Shown here: piece by piece, positions 1 to 8,415 of the stretch
Position numbering within the stretch: position 1 is the first letter of the stretch
How the letters are laid out: the number at the start of each line of letters is the position of its first letter
NCBI RefSeq assembly: GCF_009767585.1
Contig: NZ_WSNW01000001.1
Span: forward strand, 558,001-622,000
From: Coprobacillus cateniformis
Lineage (GTDB): Bacteria; Bacillota_I; Bacilli_A; Erysipelotrichales; Coprobacillaceae
Length of the DNA: 64,000 nt
Direction: 5' to 3'
The notes under the pieces: model-generated
The model's database searches: none
Told to the model about the DNA's origin: nothing
What the model saw: the letters and a program-made list of their open reading frames with translations, nothing else
Made by a program: the position numbers and the translations under genes

Positions 1-888
1 TTCCATCATTTCATTTAAAATTTGCTGCATAGGTTTCTTCTCTTGAATCATTCCAGCAATCTGTCCCATCATGACTGAGCCTGTTTTCACATCACCATCA
101 TGAACAGCTTTTCTCAAACCACCTAATGTCAATTTTTCTAATTCTTCACGACTTTCAATATGACTTTCTAATTTCAGATATTCTCTTGTCATTTGATTTT
201 TAAGACTACGGACAGGTGTATTGACACTTTTTCCAGTCACAACTGTATCTGTATCTTTTGCTTTTATGACTGCTTCTTTATAATTCTCGTGAATTGGACA
301 TTCATCAGCAACCAATAAACATGTTCCTACCTGAACACCACAAGCGCCTAATGCAAATGCTGCAATCATCCCACGACCATCTGCAATACCACCTGCTGCA
401 ATGACTGGAATATTCACAGCATCAACAACTTGAGGAACCAAAGCCATTGTTGTCATTTCACCAACATGACCGCCTGATTCGCCACCTTCAACAATCAAAG
501 CATCGGCTCCAGCACGTTCCATTCTCTTCGCAAGTCCAACACTTGGCACAACTGGAAAGACTTTAATTCCTGCTTCTTTAAATTTCGCCATATATGCTCC
601 TGGATTTCCTGCACCTGTTGTGACAACTGGAACCCCTTCTTCAATAATGACATCAACAATTTCACTTGCATATGGATTCATCAACATAATATTAACTCCA
701 AATGGTTGATTTGTTAATTGCTTACACTTTTGAATTTCAATACGTGTTTGTTCTGCTGACAAAGATCCAGTCGCAATAATACCTAAACCACCACACTGAG
801 AAACACAAGCTGCAAACTCAGCTGTTGCAATATTTGCCATAGCCCCTTGAATAATGGGATATTTAATATTTAATAATTTATTTAACAC
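1..888 (-). CDS. fabK: Enoyl-ACP reductase II, 3' end outside window
   Basis: Partial gene; the C-terminus lies beyond base 1. The visible 296 codons give a flavin TIM-barrel of the FabK/nitronate monooxygenase family: N-terminal YPIIQGAMANIA, the Gly-rich AGGIADGRGM and the GESGGH segment. FabK reduces enoyl-ACP with FMN and NAD(P)H in the last step of fatty-acid elongation. I chose a GTG start at 888 because GGAGGAG lies about 7 bases upstream and the protein aligns from there; this start overlaps the fabH stop by 11 bases, so translation is probably coupled. Its place behind acc genes and fabH supports FabK over a nitronate-detoxifying role. The function is family knowledge; start and domain are read from sequence. 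Confidence 0.9.
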   Translation of the reverse strand, partial: MLNKLLNIKYPIIQGAMANIATAEFAACVSQCGGLGIIATGSLSAEQTRIEIQKCKQLTNQPFGVNIMLMNPYASEIVDVIIEEGVPVVTTGAGNPGAYMAKFKEAGIKVFPVVPSVGLAKRMERAGADALIVEGGESGGHVGEMTTMALVPQVVDAVNIPVIAAGGIADGRGMIAAFALGACGVQVGTCLLVADECPIHENYKEAVIKAKDTDTVVTGKSVNTPVRSLKNQMTREYLKLESHIESREELEKLTLGGLRKAVHDGDVKTGSVMMGQIAGMIQEKKPMQQILNEMME

Positions 889-1864
889 AATCTTCTCCTC
901 CTACTTGATCAATCAATGTTGCTCCATAAGTTAAACCAGATCCAAATCCTACCAAGATAACTCGCTTACAATCTTTCATCAATCCTTTTTCACAGGCTTC
1001 TGCATAAGCAATAGGAATACTTGCTGCTGATGTATTTCCATAATCTTGTAAATTCATATAGAATTTAGAAATATCAATCTTCATTCTTTTTGCAACATGA
1101 TTAATAATACGATAATTGGCTTGATGAGGAATAATCAAGTCTATATCTTCAATTGTTAAATGTGCTTGCTCAAGGACATTTTCAATGGACTCTTTTAAAA
1201 CTCTCACAGCAAATCTAAAAACATCATTTCCTTGCATTGTTAAAAAACCAACCGTTGGTAACTGATTTTGTAAATGATGAACCAGAGGAAGACCCTCAGT
1301 TTTTAAAACACCATCTAAATCTCCTTCACTATTGGCATAATGATATAATTGTGACTGTCCTTTCGTCACAATCATTGCACCAGCTCCATCTCCAAATAAA
1401 ACACAAGTACTACGATCATCCCAATTGATAATCTTACTTAAAGTTTCACTTCCAATCACCAAAATATGCTCATAACGATTTAACAAATCGCAAGCTAATT
1501 GAAAAGCATATAAGAAACCACTGCATGCTGCATTCAAGTCAAATGCCAATATTGGATAATCATTTAAACCTAGTTTTGCTTGAACCAAACAAGCTGTTGA
1601 TGGTGTCATACTATCAGGTGTCATTGTTGCAACAATAATGACTTGGATATCTTCTTTTTGAAGACCAGCATTCTCAATAGCATGCAATGATGCACGGACA
1701 GCTAAATCACTGGTATTTTCAGTTTCACTTATATAACGACTTGTTATTCCTGTTCTTTGAACAATCCATTCATCGTTTGTTTCGACTCTTTTTTCTAAAT
1801 CAAAGTTTGTTACTTTCTGACTCCCTCTAGCCAAACCACTTCCTAATATTTTGATACGATTCAT
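878..1864 (-). CDS. fabH: 3-oxoacyl-ACP synthase III
   Basis: Full-length KAS III (328 aa) that condenses acetyl-CoA (or branched acyl-CoA) with malonyl-ACP to start fatty-acid synthesis in the cytoplasm. The thiolase-fold catalytic triad is visible: Cys114 in NAACSGF, His247 in IIPHQAN, Asn277 in YGNTSAA. The start overlaps the accA stop by 4 bases (ATGA arrangement), and the stop overlaps fabK. The ribosome site is modest, consistent with translational coupling inside the operon. Confidence 0.95.
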   Translation of the reverse strand: MNRIKILGSGLARGSQKVTNFDLEKRVETNDEWIVQRTGITSRYISETENTSDLAVRASLHAIENAGLQKEDIQVIIVATMTPDSMTPSTACLVQAKLGLNDYPILAFDLNAACSGFLYAFQLACDLLNRYEHILVIGSETLSKIINWDDRSTCVLFGDGAGAMIVTKGQSQLYHYANSEGDLDGVLKTEGLPLVHHLQNQLPTVGFLTMQGNDVFRFAVRVLKESIENVLEQAHLTIEDIDLIIPHQANYRIINHVAKRMKIDISKFYMNLQDYGNTSAASIPIAYAEACEKGLMKDCKRVILVGFGSGLTYGATLIDQVGGEDCVK

Positions 1865-2781
1865 GACATTCTTCCCATCTGACGAAATTTCTCATAACGT
1901 TTTTCTAACATATCTTTTTCTTTCATCGTTTTTAATCTTTTGAATTCATCCCATAAATAGCGATCTAAATCATGGAGAACAAGTTTGAGATCATTTTGCA
2001 TTCCACCAGTTGGCTCTTTCACTAAATAATCAACAATACCTTTATGATATAAGTCATAAGATGTTAATTTCATGACTTCAGCAGCTTCTTGAGAACGCGT
2101 TTCATCTTTCCATAAGATACTGGCAAAACCTTCTGGTGAGAGAACAGAATAAACTGCATTTTCTAACATACAAATGCGATCAGCAACACTGAGTGCCAAT
2201 GCTCCTCCACTGCCACCTTCTGAAAGCACAACACAAATAACTGGTGTTTTTATATCAGAAAAAGTATATAAACATTCTGCAATGGCTTGCGCCTGTCCAC
2301 GCTCTTCCGCTTCAATTCCTGGATAGGCTCCTGCTGTATCAACAAAAGTAATAATAGGTCGATGAAATTTTTCTGCCTGTTTTGCTAAACGTAAAGCTTT
2401 ACGATATCCTTCTGGATTACACATCCCAAAATTTCTATCTAAATTTTCTTGTAAAGTTTTACCTTTAGCTTGAGCAATAACAGTTACAGGCATATCATGG
2501 AAATAACCGATACCACCAATAATAGCCTGATCATCTCCATAATAACGATCACCATGCAACTCATAAAAATCATGGAACAGTCCTTCAATAAAATCACTCG
2601 CTTTTGGTCGTGAGGGATGTCTTGCAAGACAAACACGATCCCAAGCTGTGAGATTATCATAAGTTGCTTTTATCAATTCATCAATTTCATTTGTAAGTAA
2701 ATCATATTCTTCTCCAGCCTCTAATGTGATTAAATGAGCTTGGAGTTCTTTTATTTTTCTTTCGTTATCTATGAGGCTCAT
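1861..2781 (-). CDS. accA: Acetyl-CoA carboxylase carboxyltransferase alpha
   Basis: Alpha subunit (306 aa) of the carboxyltransferase that moves CO2 from biotin on AccB to acetyl-CoA. It has the crotonase-like core with VDTAGAYPG, the GEGGSGGALAL oxyanion-hole region and the N-terminal LHGDRYYGDD segment typical of AccA. GGAGGG sits before the ATG. It overlaps accD by 4 bases, which keeps the two subunits of the alpha2beta2 enzyme stoichiometric. Confidence 0.95.
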   Translation of the reverse strand: MSLIDNERKIKELQAHLITLEAGEEYDLLTNEIDELIKATYDNLTAWDRVCLARHPSRPKASDFIEGLFHDFYELHGDRYYGDDQAIIGGIGYFHDMPVTVIAQAKGKTLQENLDRNFGMCNPEGYRKALRLAKQAEKFHRPIITFVDTAGAYPGIEAEERGQAQAIAECLYTFSDIKTPVICVVLSEGGSGGALALSVADRICMLENAVYSVLSPEGFASILWKDETRSQEAAEVMKLTSYDLYHKGIVDYLVKEPTGGMQNDLKLVLHDLDRYLWDEFKRLKTMKEKDMLEKRYEKFRQMGRMS

Positions 2782-3647
2782 AACTTCCCTCCATGCATTC
2801 TCAACAAGTCAGAGAATACTTTCTTTAAATCTTTTCTTTCAACAATCATATCTAAAAAACCTTTTTCTAACAGAAACTCTGCAGTTTGGAATCCTTCAGG
2901 CAATTCTTGTTTTAAAGTATCTTGAATCACACGTTTTCCTGCAAAACCAATTAAAGCATTTGGCTCTGAAATAATAATATCTCCAAGCATTGCAAAACTC
3001 GCACTCACGCCACCTGTTGTCGGATGGGTTAACAAAGTGATATAAAAACCTCCGAGATTTGAAAATCGTTTTAATGCACTGCTGACTTTTGCCATTTGCA
3101 TCAATGAATCTATACCTTCTTGCATACGTGCTCCACCGCTTGTACAACTAATAATCAGTGGTAATTTTTTTCTAGCTGCCAATTCAACACCTTTACAAAT
3201 CTTTTCACCAACAACTTTGCCCATGCTCCCCATCATAAAATGAGAATCCATGATACATAGGACAACTTTTTGACTGTCTATTTGACCAATCCCTACAATA
3301 ACAGCTTCATTCATACCCGTTGTCATCTTTGCTTTATGCAGTTTTTGATCATAGCCAGGAAAATTTTCTATATTGGATGATGTGTCTTTTTCAAAATATT
3401 CTCGCCAACTTCCATCATCTACTAGGTCTCTAATTCTTTGTCTTGCACTAATTTTCATATGATGACCACATTTTGGACAAACATAATCATTCTCTACTAG
3501 TGAGAAATAAGGAAGTGATTCATGACAGGCATCACATTGTTTAAAGATATTATCTGGGACCTCTTTTTTCTCTTTGGGTTTGTGTCTCTTTAACCAAGCT
3601 GAAAATTCTTTTAATTCTTGGTTTCTCTTTTTAAACAATTGATCCAT
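2778..3647 (-). CDS. accD: Acetyl-CoA carboxylase carboxyltransferase beta
   Basis: Beta subunit (289 aa). A four-cysteine zinc ribbon is visible at Cys38, Cys41, Cys57 and Cys60 (CDAC and CPKC), followed by the crotonase core with CTSGGARMQEG and THPTTGGVSASFA. An AAGGAG ribosome site lies 10 bases before the ATG. The gene starts within the last 17 bases of accC and overlaps accA at its end. In some bacteria this zinc ribbon can bind mRNA for autoregulation; there is no evidence for that here. Confidence 0.95.
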   Translation of the reverse strand: MDQLFKKRNQELKEFSAWLKRHKPKEKKEVPDNIFKQCDACHESLPYFSLVENDYVCPKCGHHMKISARQRIRDLVDDGSWREYFEKDTSSNIENFPGYDQKLHKAKMTTGMNEAVIVGIGQIDSQKVVLCIMDSHFMMGSMGKVVGEKICKGVELAARKKLPLIISCTSGGARMQEGIDSLMQMAKVSSALKRFSNLGGFYITLLTHPTTGGVSASFAMLGDIIISEPNALIGFAGKRVIQDTLKQELPEGFQTAEFLLEKGFLDMIVERKDLKKVFSDLLRMHGGKL

Positions 3648-4998
3648 TATCTTTCAACTCCTTTATAAACTTTTCACAGAATCCCGTATCATAACTTCCA
3701 TCAATAAAATCCTTAGAATGTAAAACATAATAATGAAACTCTGTATTTGTTGAAATACCATCTATAATCACTTCACTTAATGCTGCTCGCATTTTCTTAA
3801 TACATTCAAGACGAGTAGGTGCAAAAGTAATCAATTTGAGAATCATTGAATCATAATATGGTGAAATTTCACATCCATTATACATGGCACTATCCACACG
3901 TACTCCTCTCCCTCCAGGTAAATGCATAAAAGATATCTTACCAGGTGTAGGTGCAAAATCTCTTTTCATATCTTCAGCATTAATACGACATTCCAATGCA
4001 TAGCCATTTTGTTGAATATCCTCTTGTTGGTAAGGCATCTTTAACCCTTCTGCCATCTTTAACTGTAATTTGATTAAATCTATACCACAAATCATTTCAG
4101 TAATGGGATGTTCAACTTGAATTCTTGTATTCATTTCCATGAAATAATAATTTCCATGTTTATCTAAAAGAAATTCAATCGTTCCAACACTGTTATAACC
4201 AACATGATGACAAGCCTTCAATGCATCTTCAAATAATTTTTCTCTTACATTTTTCTTAAGTATATGACATGGGGCTTCTTCAATCATTTTTTGATGACGT
4301 CTTTGAAATGAGCAATCACGTTCAAATAAATGAATCACATGTCCATATTGATCTCCAACCACTTGAACTTCAATATGTTTCGGATTTTCAATATATTTTT
4401 CTAGATAAACTTCATCATCTCCAAAACATGCTTTTGCTTCTGATTTGGCATTCTGATATTGTTTTTCAAACTCTTCCTTATTTTGAATAATACGCATACC
4501 ACGACCACCACCGCCATTACTAGCTTTAATCATAACAGGATAACCTAAATCCACAGCAATATTTTGACCATGTTCGACAGAATCAATAATTTCCTTAGAC
4601 CCTGGAATAACTGGAACACCTGCTTCTTTCATGAGTTTTCTCGCTTCTGCTTTATTCCCAAGCATATCAATAATCTCTGGCGATGGTCCAACCCAAATGA
4701 GTCCACATTGGATAATCAATCTTGCAAACTGACTATTTTCACTCAAGAATCCAAACCCAGGATGAATTGCATCACACCCTGTATTACATGCTGCCTGAAT
4801 AATCGCATTCATATTTAAATAGGAATCATTGGCTAATGGTCCACCAATACAAACAGCTTCATCTGCTAATTGAACATGTAATGATGATTTATCTGCTGTT
4901 GAATAGACTGCTACAGTTTGAATTCCCATTTCCTTACATGTTCTGATAATACGAACAGCAATTTCACCACGATTCGCAATTAATAATTTTTCAATCAT
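3631..4998 (-). CDS. accC: Biotin carboxylase
   Basis: ATP-grasp biotin carboxylase (455 aa) that carboxylates the biotin on AccB using bicarbonate and ATP. Visible signatures are KLLIANRGEIAVRI at the N-terminus, the glycine loop SNGGGGRGMR, the metal-binding FMEMNTRIQVEHPITE, and a biotin-carboxylase C-domain. Length is normal for the stand-alone subunit. It lies 9 bases after accB and overlaps accD by 17 bases. Confidence 0.96.
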   Translation of the reverse strand: MIEKLLIANRGEIAVRIIRTCKEMGIQTVAVYSTADKSSLHVQLADEAVCIGGPLANDSYLNMNAIIQAACNTGCDAIHPGFGFLSENSQFARLIIQCGLIWVGPSPEIIDMLGNKAEARKLMKEAGVPVIPGSKEIIDSVEHGQNIAVDLGYPVMIKASNGGGGRGMRIIQNKEEFEKQYQNAKSEAKACFGDDEVYLEKYIENPKHIEVQVVGDQYGHVIHLFERDCSFQRRHQKMIEEAPCHILKKNVREKLFEDALKACHHVGYNSVGTIEFLLDKHGNYYFMEMNTRIQVEHPITEMICGIDLIKLQLKMAEGLKMPYQQEDIQQNGYALECRINAEDMKRDFAPTPGKISFMHLPGGRGVRVDSAMYNGCEISPYYDSMILKLITFAPTRLECIKKMRAALSEVIIDGISTNTEFHYYVLHSKDFIDGSYDTGFCEKFIKELKDNGSIV

Positions 4999-5007
4999 GA
5001 ACTCACC

Positions 5008-5427
5008 TTACCCTATCATCATTAAAACTTGATCATATTCAACAGTTTCCCCATCATTGACATTAATAGATAAAACAGTTCCACCAGTTGTTGCTTTAAT
5101 TTCATTCATAACTTTCATGGCTTCAATAATACAAATTGTATCACCTACATTCACATGATCACCAACTTTAACAAATGGACTTTGATTGCTACCGCTTGCT
5201 TGATAGTATGTTCCTACTAAAGGACTTTTCATTGGTGTTCCTTGCATTTGCGGTTCTTTGGTTTCAGTTTCATGATAGATAGGTGCTGTTTTGACTTTTC
5301 TCACAACTTCTACAGGTTCCATTTCTTTTTCTAATGTAATATGCATGTCTCCATCAGTAAGATCCATTTTAGATATTTGACTTTCTTCAAACATCTTTAT
5401 GATTGATTTTATTTTTTCAGTATCCAT
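5008..5427 (-). CDS. accB: Biotin carboxyl carrier protein
   Basis: Biotin carrier (139 aa). The C-terminal lipoyl/biotinyl domain (about 66-139) contains EAMKVMNEI with Lys105 as the biotinylation site; the more usual form is EAMKLM. The N-terminal 60 residues form the dimerisation/linker part. AAGGAGG lies 8-9 bases before ATG. Biotin for this protein would come from BioY encoded about 2 kb away. Confidence 0.95.
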   Translation of the reverse strand: MDTEKIKSIIKMFEESQISKMDLTDGDMHITLEKEMEPVEVVRKVKTAPIYHETETKEPQMQGTPMKSPLVGTYYQASGSNQSPFVKVGDHVNVGDTICIIEAMKVMNEIKATTGGTVLSINVNDGETVEYDQVLMMIG

Positions 5428-5470
5428 ATATAACTTTCCTCCTTAGAAAAATAAGCTAAGATAACTTAGC

Positions 5471-5695
5471 TTATTGTTTAGATTCAATTAATTTCACAAT
5501 ATCTTCAACACTGACTAAAGCAGCTAATTCCTCATCAGAAATTTCTACATCAAATTCTGTTTCTAAATCTAAAGATAATTCAACAGCAGCTAATGAATCA
5601 ATTCCTAAATCATCTTTTAGATTAGACTCTAATTTAATGTCTCCTCCATCAATATTTAATGATTCTACTAATGCATCCTTCACTTGTTCAAACAT
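5471..5695 (-). CDS. acpP: Acyl carrier protein
   Basis: Acyl carrier protein (74 aa), an acidic four-helix protein that carries growing acyl chains on 4'-phosphopantetheine. The attachment motif is DDLGIDSLAAVEL with Ser34. AGGAGG precedes the ATG. It is first in the operon acpP-accB-accC-accD-accA-fabH-fabK and is preceded by a promoter and palindrome, so the whole set is likely co-regulated. Confidence 0.96.
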   Translation of the reverse strand: MFEQVKDALVESLNIDGGDIKLESNLKDDLGIDSLAAVELSLDLETEFDVEISDEELAALVSVEDIVKLIESKQ

Positions 5696-5740
5696 TTATA
5701 TTTCCTCCTATATTTTTATTTACTTAAAACTTTTTAATTT

Positions 5741-5764
5741 ATTACTTCAACTTTTTGAAGTAAT
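5741..5764. promoter_or_regulatory. Palindromic operator at acpP transcription start
   Basis: A perfect inverted repeat, ATTACTTCAA-N4-TTGAAGTAAT, begins 3 bases after the -10 box of the acpP promoter, so it covers the expected start site. This is the usual position for a repressor that blocks RNA polymerase. No T-run follows it, so it is not a terminator. Fatty-acid operons in Firmicutes are repressed by FapR or by MarR-type FabT; the TTGAA arms resemble MarR-type sites more than anything else, but the regulator is not identified. Confidence 0.7.
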
Positions 5765-5767
5765 GCC

Positions 5768-5796
5768 AGTATATACCTCTTTTCTATGTTTGTAAA
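5768..5796 (-). promoter_or_regulatory. Sigma-A promoter of the fatty-acid operon
   Basis: On the minus strand: -35 TTTACA, exactly 17 bases, -10 TATACT. This is one mismatch from consensus in each box and points toward acpP, giving a leader of about 65 bases that contains the palindrome. Confidence 0.8.
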
Positions 5797-5949
5797 TACT
5801 TTTTGCGAAATTTATTTAAAAAATTTTATATATATTTTTTTAAGTATTAATCACAATTGTTTAAGCATACAGACATATTTTATCGTCTCTCCTTTATGTA
5901 GTATTCATTACTAAATTATATATGCATTATAAACTTATTACATATTTTG
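5797..5949. other. AT-rich spacer, no gene seen
   Basis: Very AT-rich sequence between the fatty-acid promoter and the next terminator. I see no open frame with a ribosome site, no RNA gene and no clear repeat. Confidence 0.5.
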
Positions 5950-5984
5950 TCAATACAAAATAAAAGATGGATATACTCCATCTT
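5950..5984 (-). terminator. Rho-independent terminator of RhuM-Fic gene
   Basis: Perfect 8-bp stem AAGATGGA/TCCATCTT with a 5-base loop, followed on the minus strand by TTATTTTG. It lies 12 bases after the stop codon. Confidence 0.8.
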
Positions 5985-5995
5985 CCTATAATTAT

Positions 5996-6976
5996 TTAAT
6001 TAAGTATAGTTTTTATCAATTCTATCACAATATCTTTATCTTCTGGCCTTGAAGAAGCCACCAGAATTGTTAATGTTGCAAGAGCATCATTATTTATCCT
6101 TTCTTGTCCCATTTTATATAACGCTCTGTTTTTAGATAAGAAATATAAGAATATCGTAGCTCCAATTCTTTTGTTTCCATCAATAAAACTGTGATTCTTA
6201 ACAATAAAATAGAGTAATGCACTTGCCTTATCTTCTAGAGTTGGATATAAATCTTCACCACCAAAACTTTGATAGATAGTTGCAATGCTAGAACGAAATG
6301 ATTCATCTTTCTCAATCGCAAATTGATCTCCTTTATCAGTAAACATAGTTTCATGAATAAGATTTATACACTCATCATAATCAATGATATATAAATCTTT
6401 TTCACCCTTTGGAGAAATCAATGTGTGATGATCATAATCATCCAATATTTGAAAACCCCGTTGATATGCCTTTAAGAACTCTAATAGAGAATGGCTAGAT
6501 GGCAATCTTCCGCCCACTTTATGATAGTCATCTAAAATTTTTGTCACATAATCAATATCCTGGAAATGTTTATTATTTAATACATAACCTTTTAACAAAT
6601 AATTATTTAAGACTTTATTTGCCCATCTTCTAAATAAAATACCTCTTTTTGACTTAACACGATAACCAACTGAAATAATAACATCTAAATTATAATATTC
6701 CATAGTTCTATCTTTCAAGACTTGTTCTTTCCCAGTTCTATAATCAACTATAGATGACTGAGACGCAAAATTTGCGACTGAGTCATTTCTATCTAATTCT
6801 CCTTCATTAAAAACATTCACAATATGTTTCCCAATAGTTTTCACATCTCGCCCAAACAATTCAGCTATTTGTTGTCGATTTAACCAAACTGTTTCTTCCT
6901 GTGGCGACACATTCACATCCAAAACAAACTCATTATCTTTAAATTGCAAAACTTCATTTTTTTCTAAAACATCCAT
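5996..6976 (-). CDS. RhuM-family protein with C-terminal Fic/Doc domain
   Basis: A 326-aa two-domain protein. Residues about 18-140 match the RhuM/virulence protein family, with a DNA-binding-like start (VWLNRQQIAELFGRDVKTI) and the family segment YYNLDVIISVGYRVKSKRG. Residues about 195-326 are a Fic/Doc domain; the active-site motif HSFIDGNKR (262-270) fits HxFxDGNxR. Fic enzymes transfer AMP or phosphate from ATP to proteins; Doc is the toxin of a toxin-antitoxin pair. No separate antitoxin gene is adjacent, so the N-terminal half may act as its own regulator (inference). It is monocistronic, with AGGAGG before the ATG and its own terminator, and interrupts a lipid/biotin neighbourhood, which hints at acquisition. 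Confidence 0.85.
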   Translation of the reverse strand: MDVLEKNEVLQFKDNEFVLDVNVSPQEETVWLNRQQIAELFGRDVKTIGKHIVNVFNEGELDRNDSVANFASQSSIVDYRTGKEQVLKDRTMEYYNLDVIISVGYRVKSKRGILFRRWANKVLNNYLLKGYVLNNKHFQDIDYVTKILDDYHKVGGRLPSSHSLLEFLKAYQRGFQILDDYDHHTLISPKGEKDLYIIDYDECINLIHETMFTDKGDQFAIEKDESFRSSIATIYQSFGGEDLYPTLEDKASALLYFIVKNHSFIDGNKRIGATIFLYFLSKNRALYKMGQERINNDALATLTILVASSRPEDKDIVIELIKTILN

Positions 6977-7117
6977 ATTATATTCCTCCTACCTACTCAT
7001 ATGAATAGAGATTAGCCCCAAAATCTATATTCAATGAAGCTATTCATAGAAATACGTTATCATATTTTCTATAAGCAAATTATACCATAAAGGTTGCTTG
7101 TAGTAAATGTAATTCAC

Positions 7118-7150
7118 AAAAAAAACACATAACCATACTCATGATTATGT
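7118..7150 (-). terminator. Terminator of bioY
   Basis: Minus-strand hairpin from ACATAATCAT pairing with a GGTTATGT arm, followed by eight T. It overlaps the last codons of bioY. Confidence 0.75.
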
Positions 7151-7687
7151 ATTTGATTGCATAATATATTGTGGTAGTGAATATTCAATACGTTTATAAA
7201 TAACAATACTTAATAGAATAGATAATAAATCTCCTGGTAAATAGACCAAACATAAACTTGTGAAAATCCAACTTATTGAAAAAACTTGTCCATAATAAAC
7301 ATATTGTATAAATATAAAATATAACATTCCAATTATATAAATCATAGCAAGTCCAATACAGCTCCTTAAGAATAAGGATATATGATTTGTATTTTGATAT
7401 CTTCCTACAAACCAACTACTTATAATAAATCCAATTAAATAACCAAATGATGGAATGAGAACATATGATATTCCTCCTCCACTTGTAAATACCGGTAATC
7501 CAATCAATCCCATACAAACATATAACAAAACACTATATATAGCTTTTTGTCTTAAAATAAGTGAAGCCAATATAACGAACAATGTTTGCAGGGTTATTGG
7601 CACAATAGAGACTGGAACCTTGATAAAAGCTCCTATTCCTATGAGTACTGCAAACAATGCACATAAACACATATCTTTTATTTTCAT
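7145..7687 (-). CDS. bioY: BioY biotin transporter S-component
   Basis: About 180 aa with five to six hydrophobic helices, including the BioY-like PVSIVPITLQTLFVILA and FGYLIGFI segments. BioY is the substrate-binding membrane component of ECF-type biotin uptake and works with shared EcfA/A'/T energising subunits, not encoded here. I start at MKIKDMCLC because AAGGAG stands 8 bases before that ATG; an upstream ATG nine codons earlier has no such site. A BirA-like inverted repeat overlaps the promoter. The need is clear: AccB nearby requires biotin, and no biotin-synthesis gene is in the window. Confidence 0.9.
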   Translation of the reverse strand: MKIKDMCLCALFAVLIGIGAFIKVPVSIVPITLQTLFVILASLILRQKAIYSVLLYVCMGLIGLPVFTSGGGISYVLIPSFGYLIGFIISSWFVGRYQNTNHISLFLRSCIGLAMIYIIGMLYFIFIQYVYYGQVFSISWIFTSLCLVYLPGDLLSILLSIVIYKRIEYSLPQYIMQSNT

Positions 7688-7709
7688 TACACTCACTCCT
7701 TGAGTGTTT

Positions 7710-7738
7710 ATCATACAAGACTCATTATGAATTGTAAA
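7710..7738 (-). promoter_or_regulatory. Promoter of bioY
   Basis: Minus strand: TTTACA, 17 bases, TATGAT, then a very short leader to AAGGAG. The -35 box lies inside one arm of the adjacent inverted repeat. Confidence 0.6.
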
Positions 7739-7764
7739 GTATTATTTCGTTTTTACTTTACATT
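7731..7764. promoter_or_regulatory. BirA-type operator candidate upstream of bioY
   Basis: Perfect 9-bp arms TGTAAAGTA and TACTTTACA separated by 12 bases; read as TTGTAAAG-N16-CTTTACAT it has the shape of BirA biotin operators (TTGTAAAC- or GTTAAC-like arms, 14-16 base gap). It covers the bioY -35 region, so biotin-bound BirA would repress uptake. Confidence 0.6.
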
Positions 7765-7810
7765 CATTTTGATGTGAAAACAATCATAATGAAATAGATT
7801 TTGATTTTGC

Positions 7811-8246
7811 ATGAGGTATATGACGTTGCTTTATATGTTTAAATATCAAACAGATTCAAAAAAAACGCAAGCAAATCAATACCATGATACATCTACCCTT
7901 TTTTATCAAACACTACAAGATTTCTATCATCAATTAAATGAAGTAAAGAAAATGAATTATTCATTACATATCTATAAATGTATACACTATATTGATGCTC
8001 ATCTTTATGATAAAGTTTCTCTTCATCATTTAGCTAAATTTACGGGTTTATCGGCCAGTTATCTATCCCTTGCTTTTAAACAGGAAATGAATGAAACAGT
8101 CACATCTTATATACAAAGAAAAAAGTCATATTGATATCAGTTGTTTATTAAACTTTAGTTCACAAAGTAATTTTATTCAAGTCTTTAAAAAATATAAACA
8201 TATGACTCCTAAGCAATATCAAGATTCACATCTCAAAAATCAATGA
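7811..8246 (+). pseudogene. AraC-family regulator remnant
   Basis: Residues from about 48 of this frame are an AraC helix-turn-helix start (IHYIDAHLYDKVSLHHLAKF, then LSASYLSLAFK). The frame stops after SYIQRKKSY, but a shifted frame continues with LLNFSSQSNFIQVFKKYK and MTPKQYQ, the usual AraC C-terminus, to a TGA at 8244-8246. Compared with family members about 12-14 residues between the two helices are missing, so there is a deletion plus frameshift. The sensing domain is also absent. Non-functional remnant. Confidence 0.8.
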
Positions 8247-8340
8247 TTATCTCATCAAAGATTGATGAACTTCTTTTAAACATAATATAAAATGTTCATA
8301 TCATTAAAAAGAGACGATTTATCTCGATAATTAAAAAATA

Positions 8341-8385
8341 CAAAAAAGAGATTTATGAACTATTCAATAGTTTTGAAAATCTCTT
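8341..8385 (-). terminator. Terminator of the RpiR operon
   Basis: AAGAGATTT/AAATCTCTT 9-bp stem with a long loop, followed on the minus strand by TTTTTTG. Confidence 0.7.
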
Positions 8386-8415
8386 ATTTATATAATACTT
8401 ATCGCACAATATTCT

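Noticed and set aside
7000..7060. ATGAATAG/CTATTCAT inverted repeat upstream of the RhuM-Fic gene as an autoregulatory operator
   Set aside because: Arms are only 8 bp with a gap of about 30 bases in AT-rich DNA; chance is likely.
5996..8250. RhuM-Fic, bioY and the AraC remnant as one genomic island
   Set aside because: Each has its own signals and no shared flanking repeats or integrase; only the RhuM-Fic gene looks possibly acquired.
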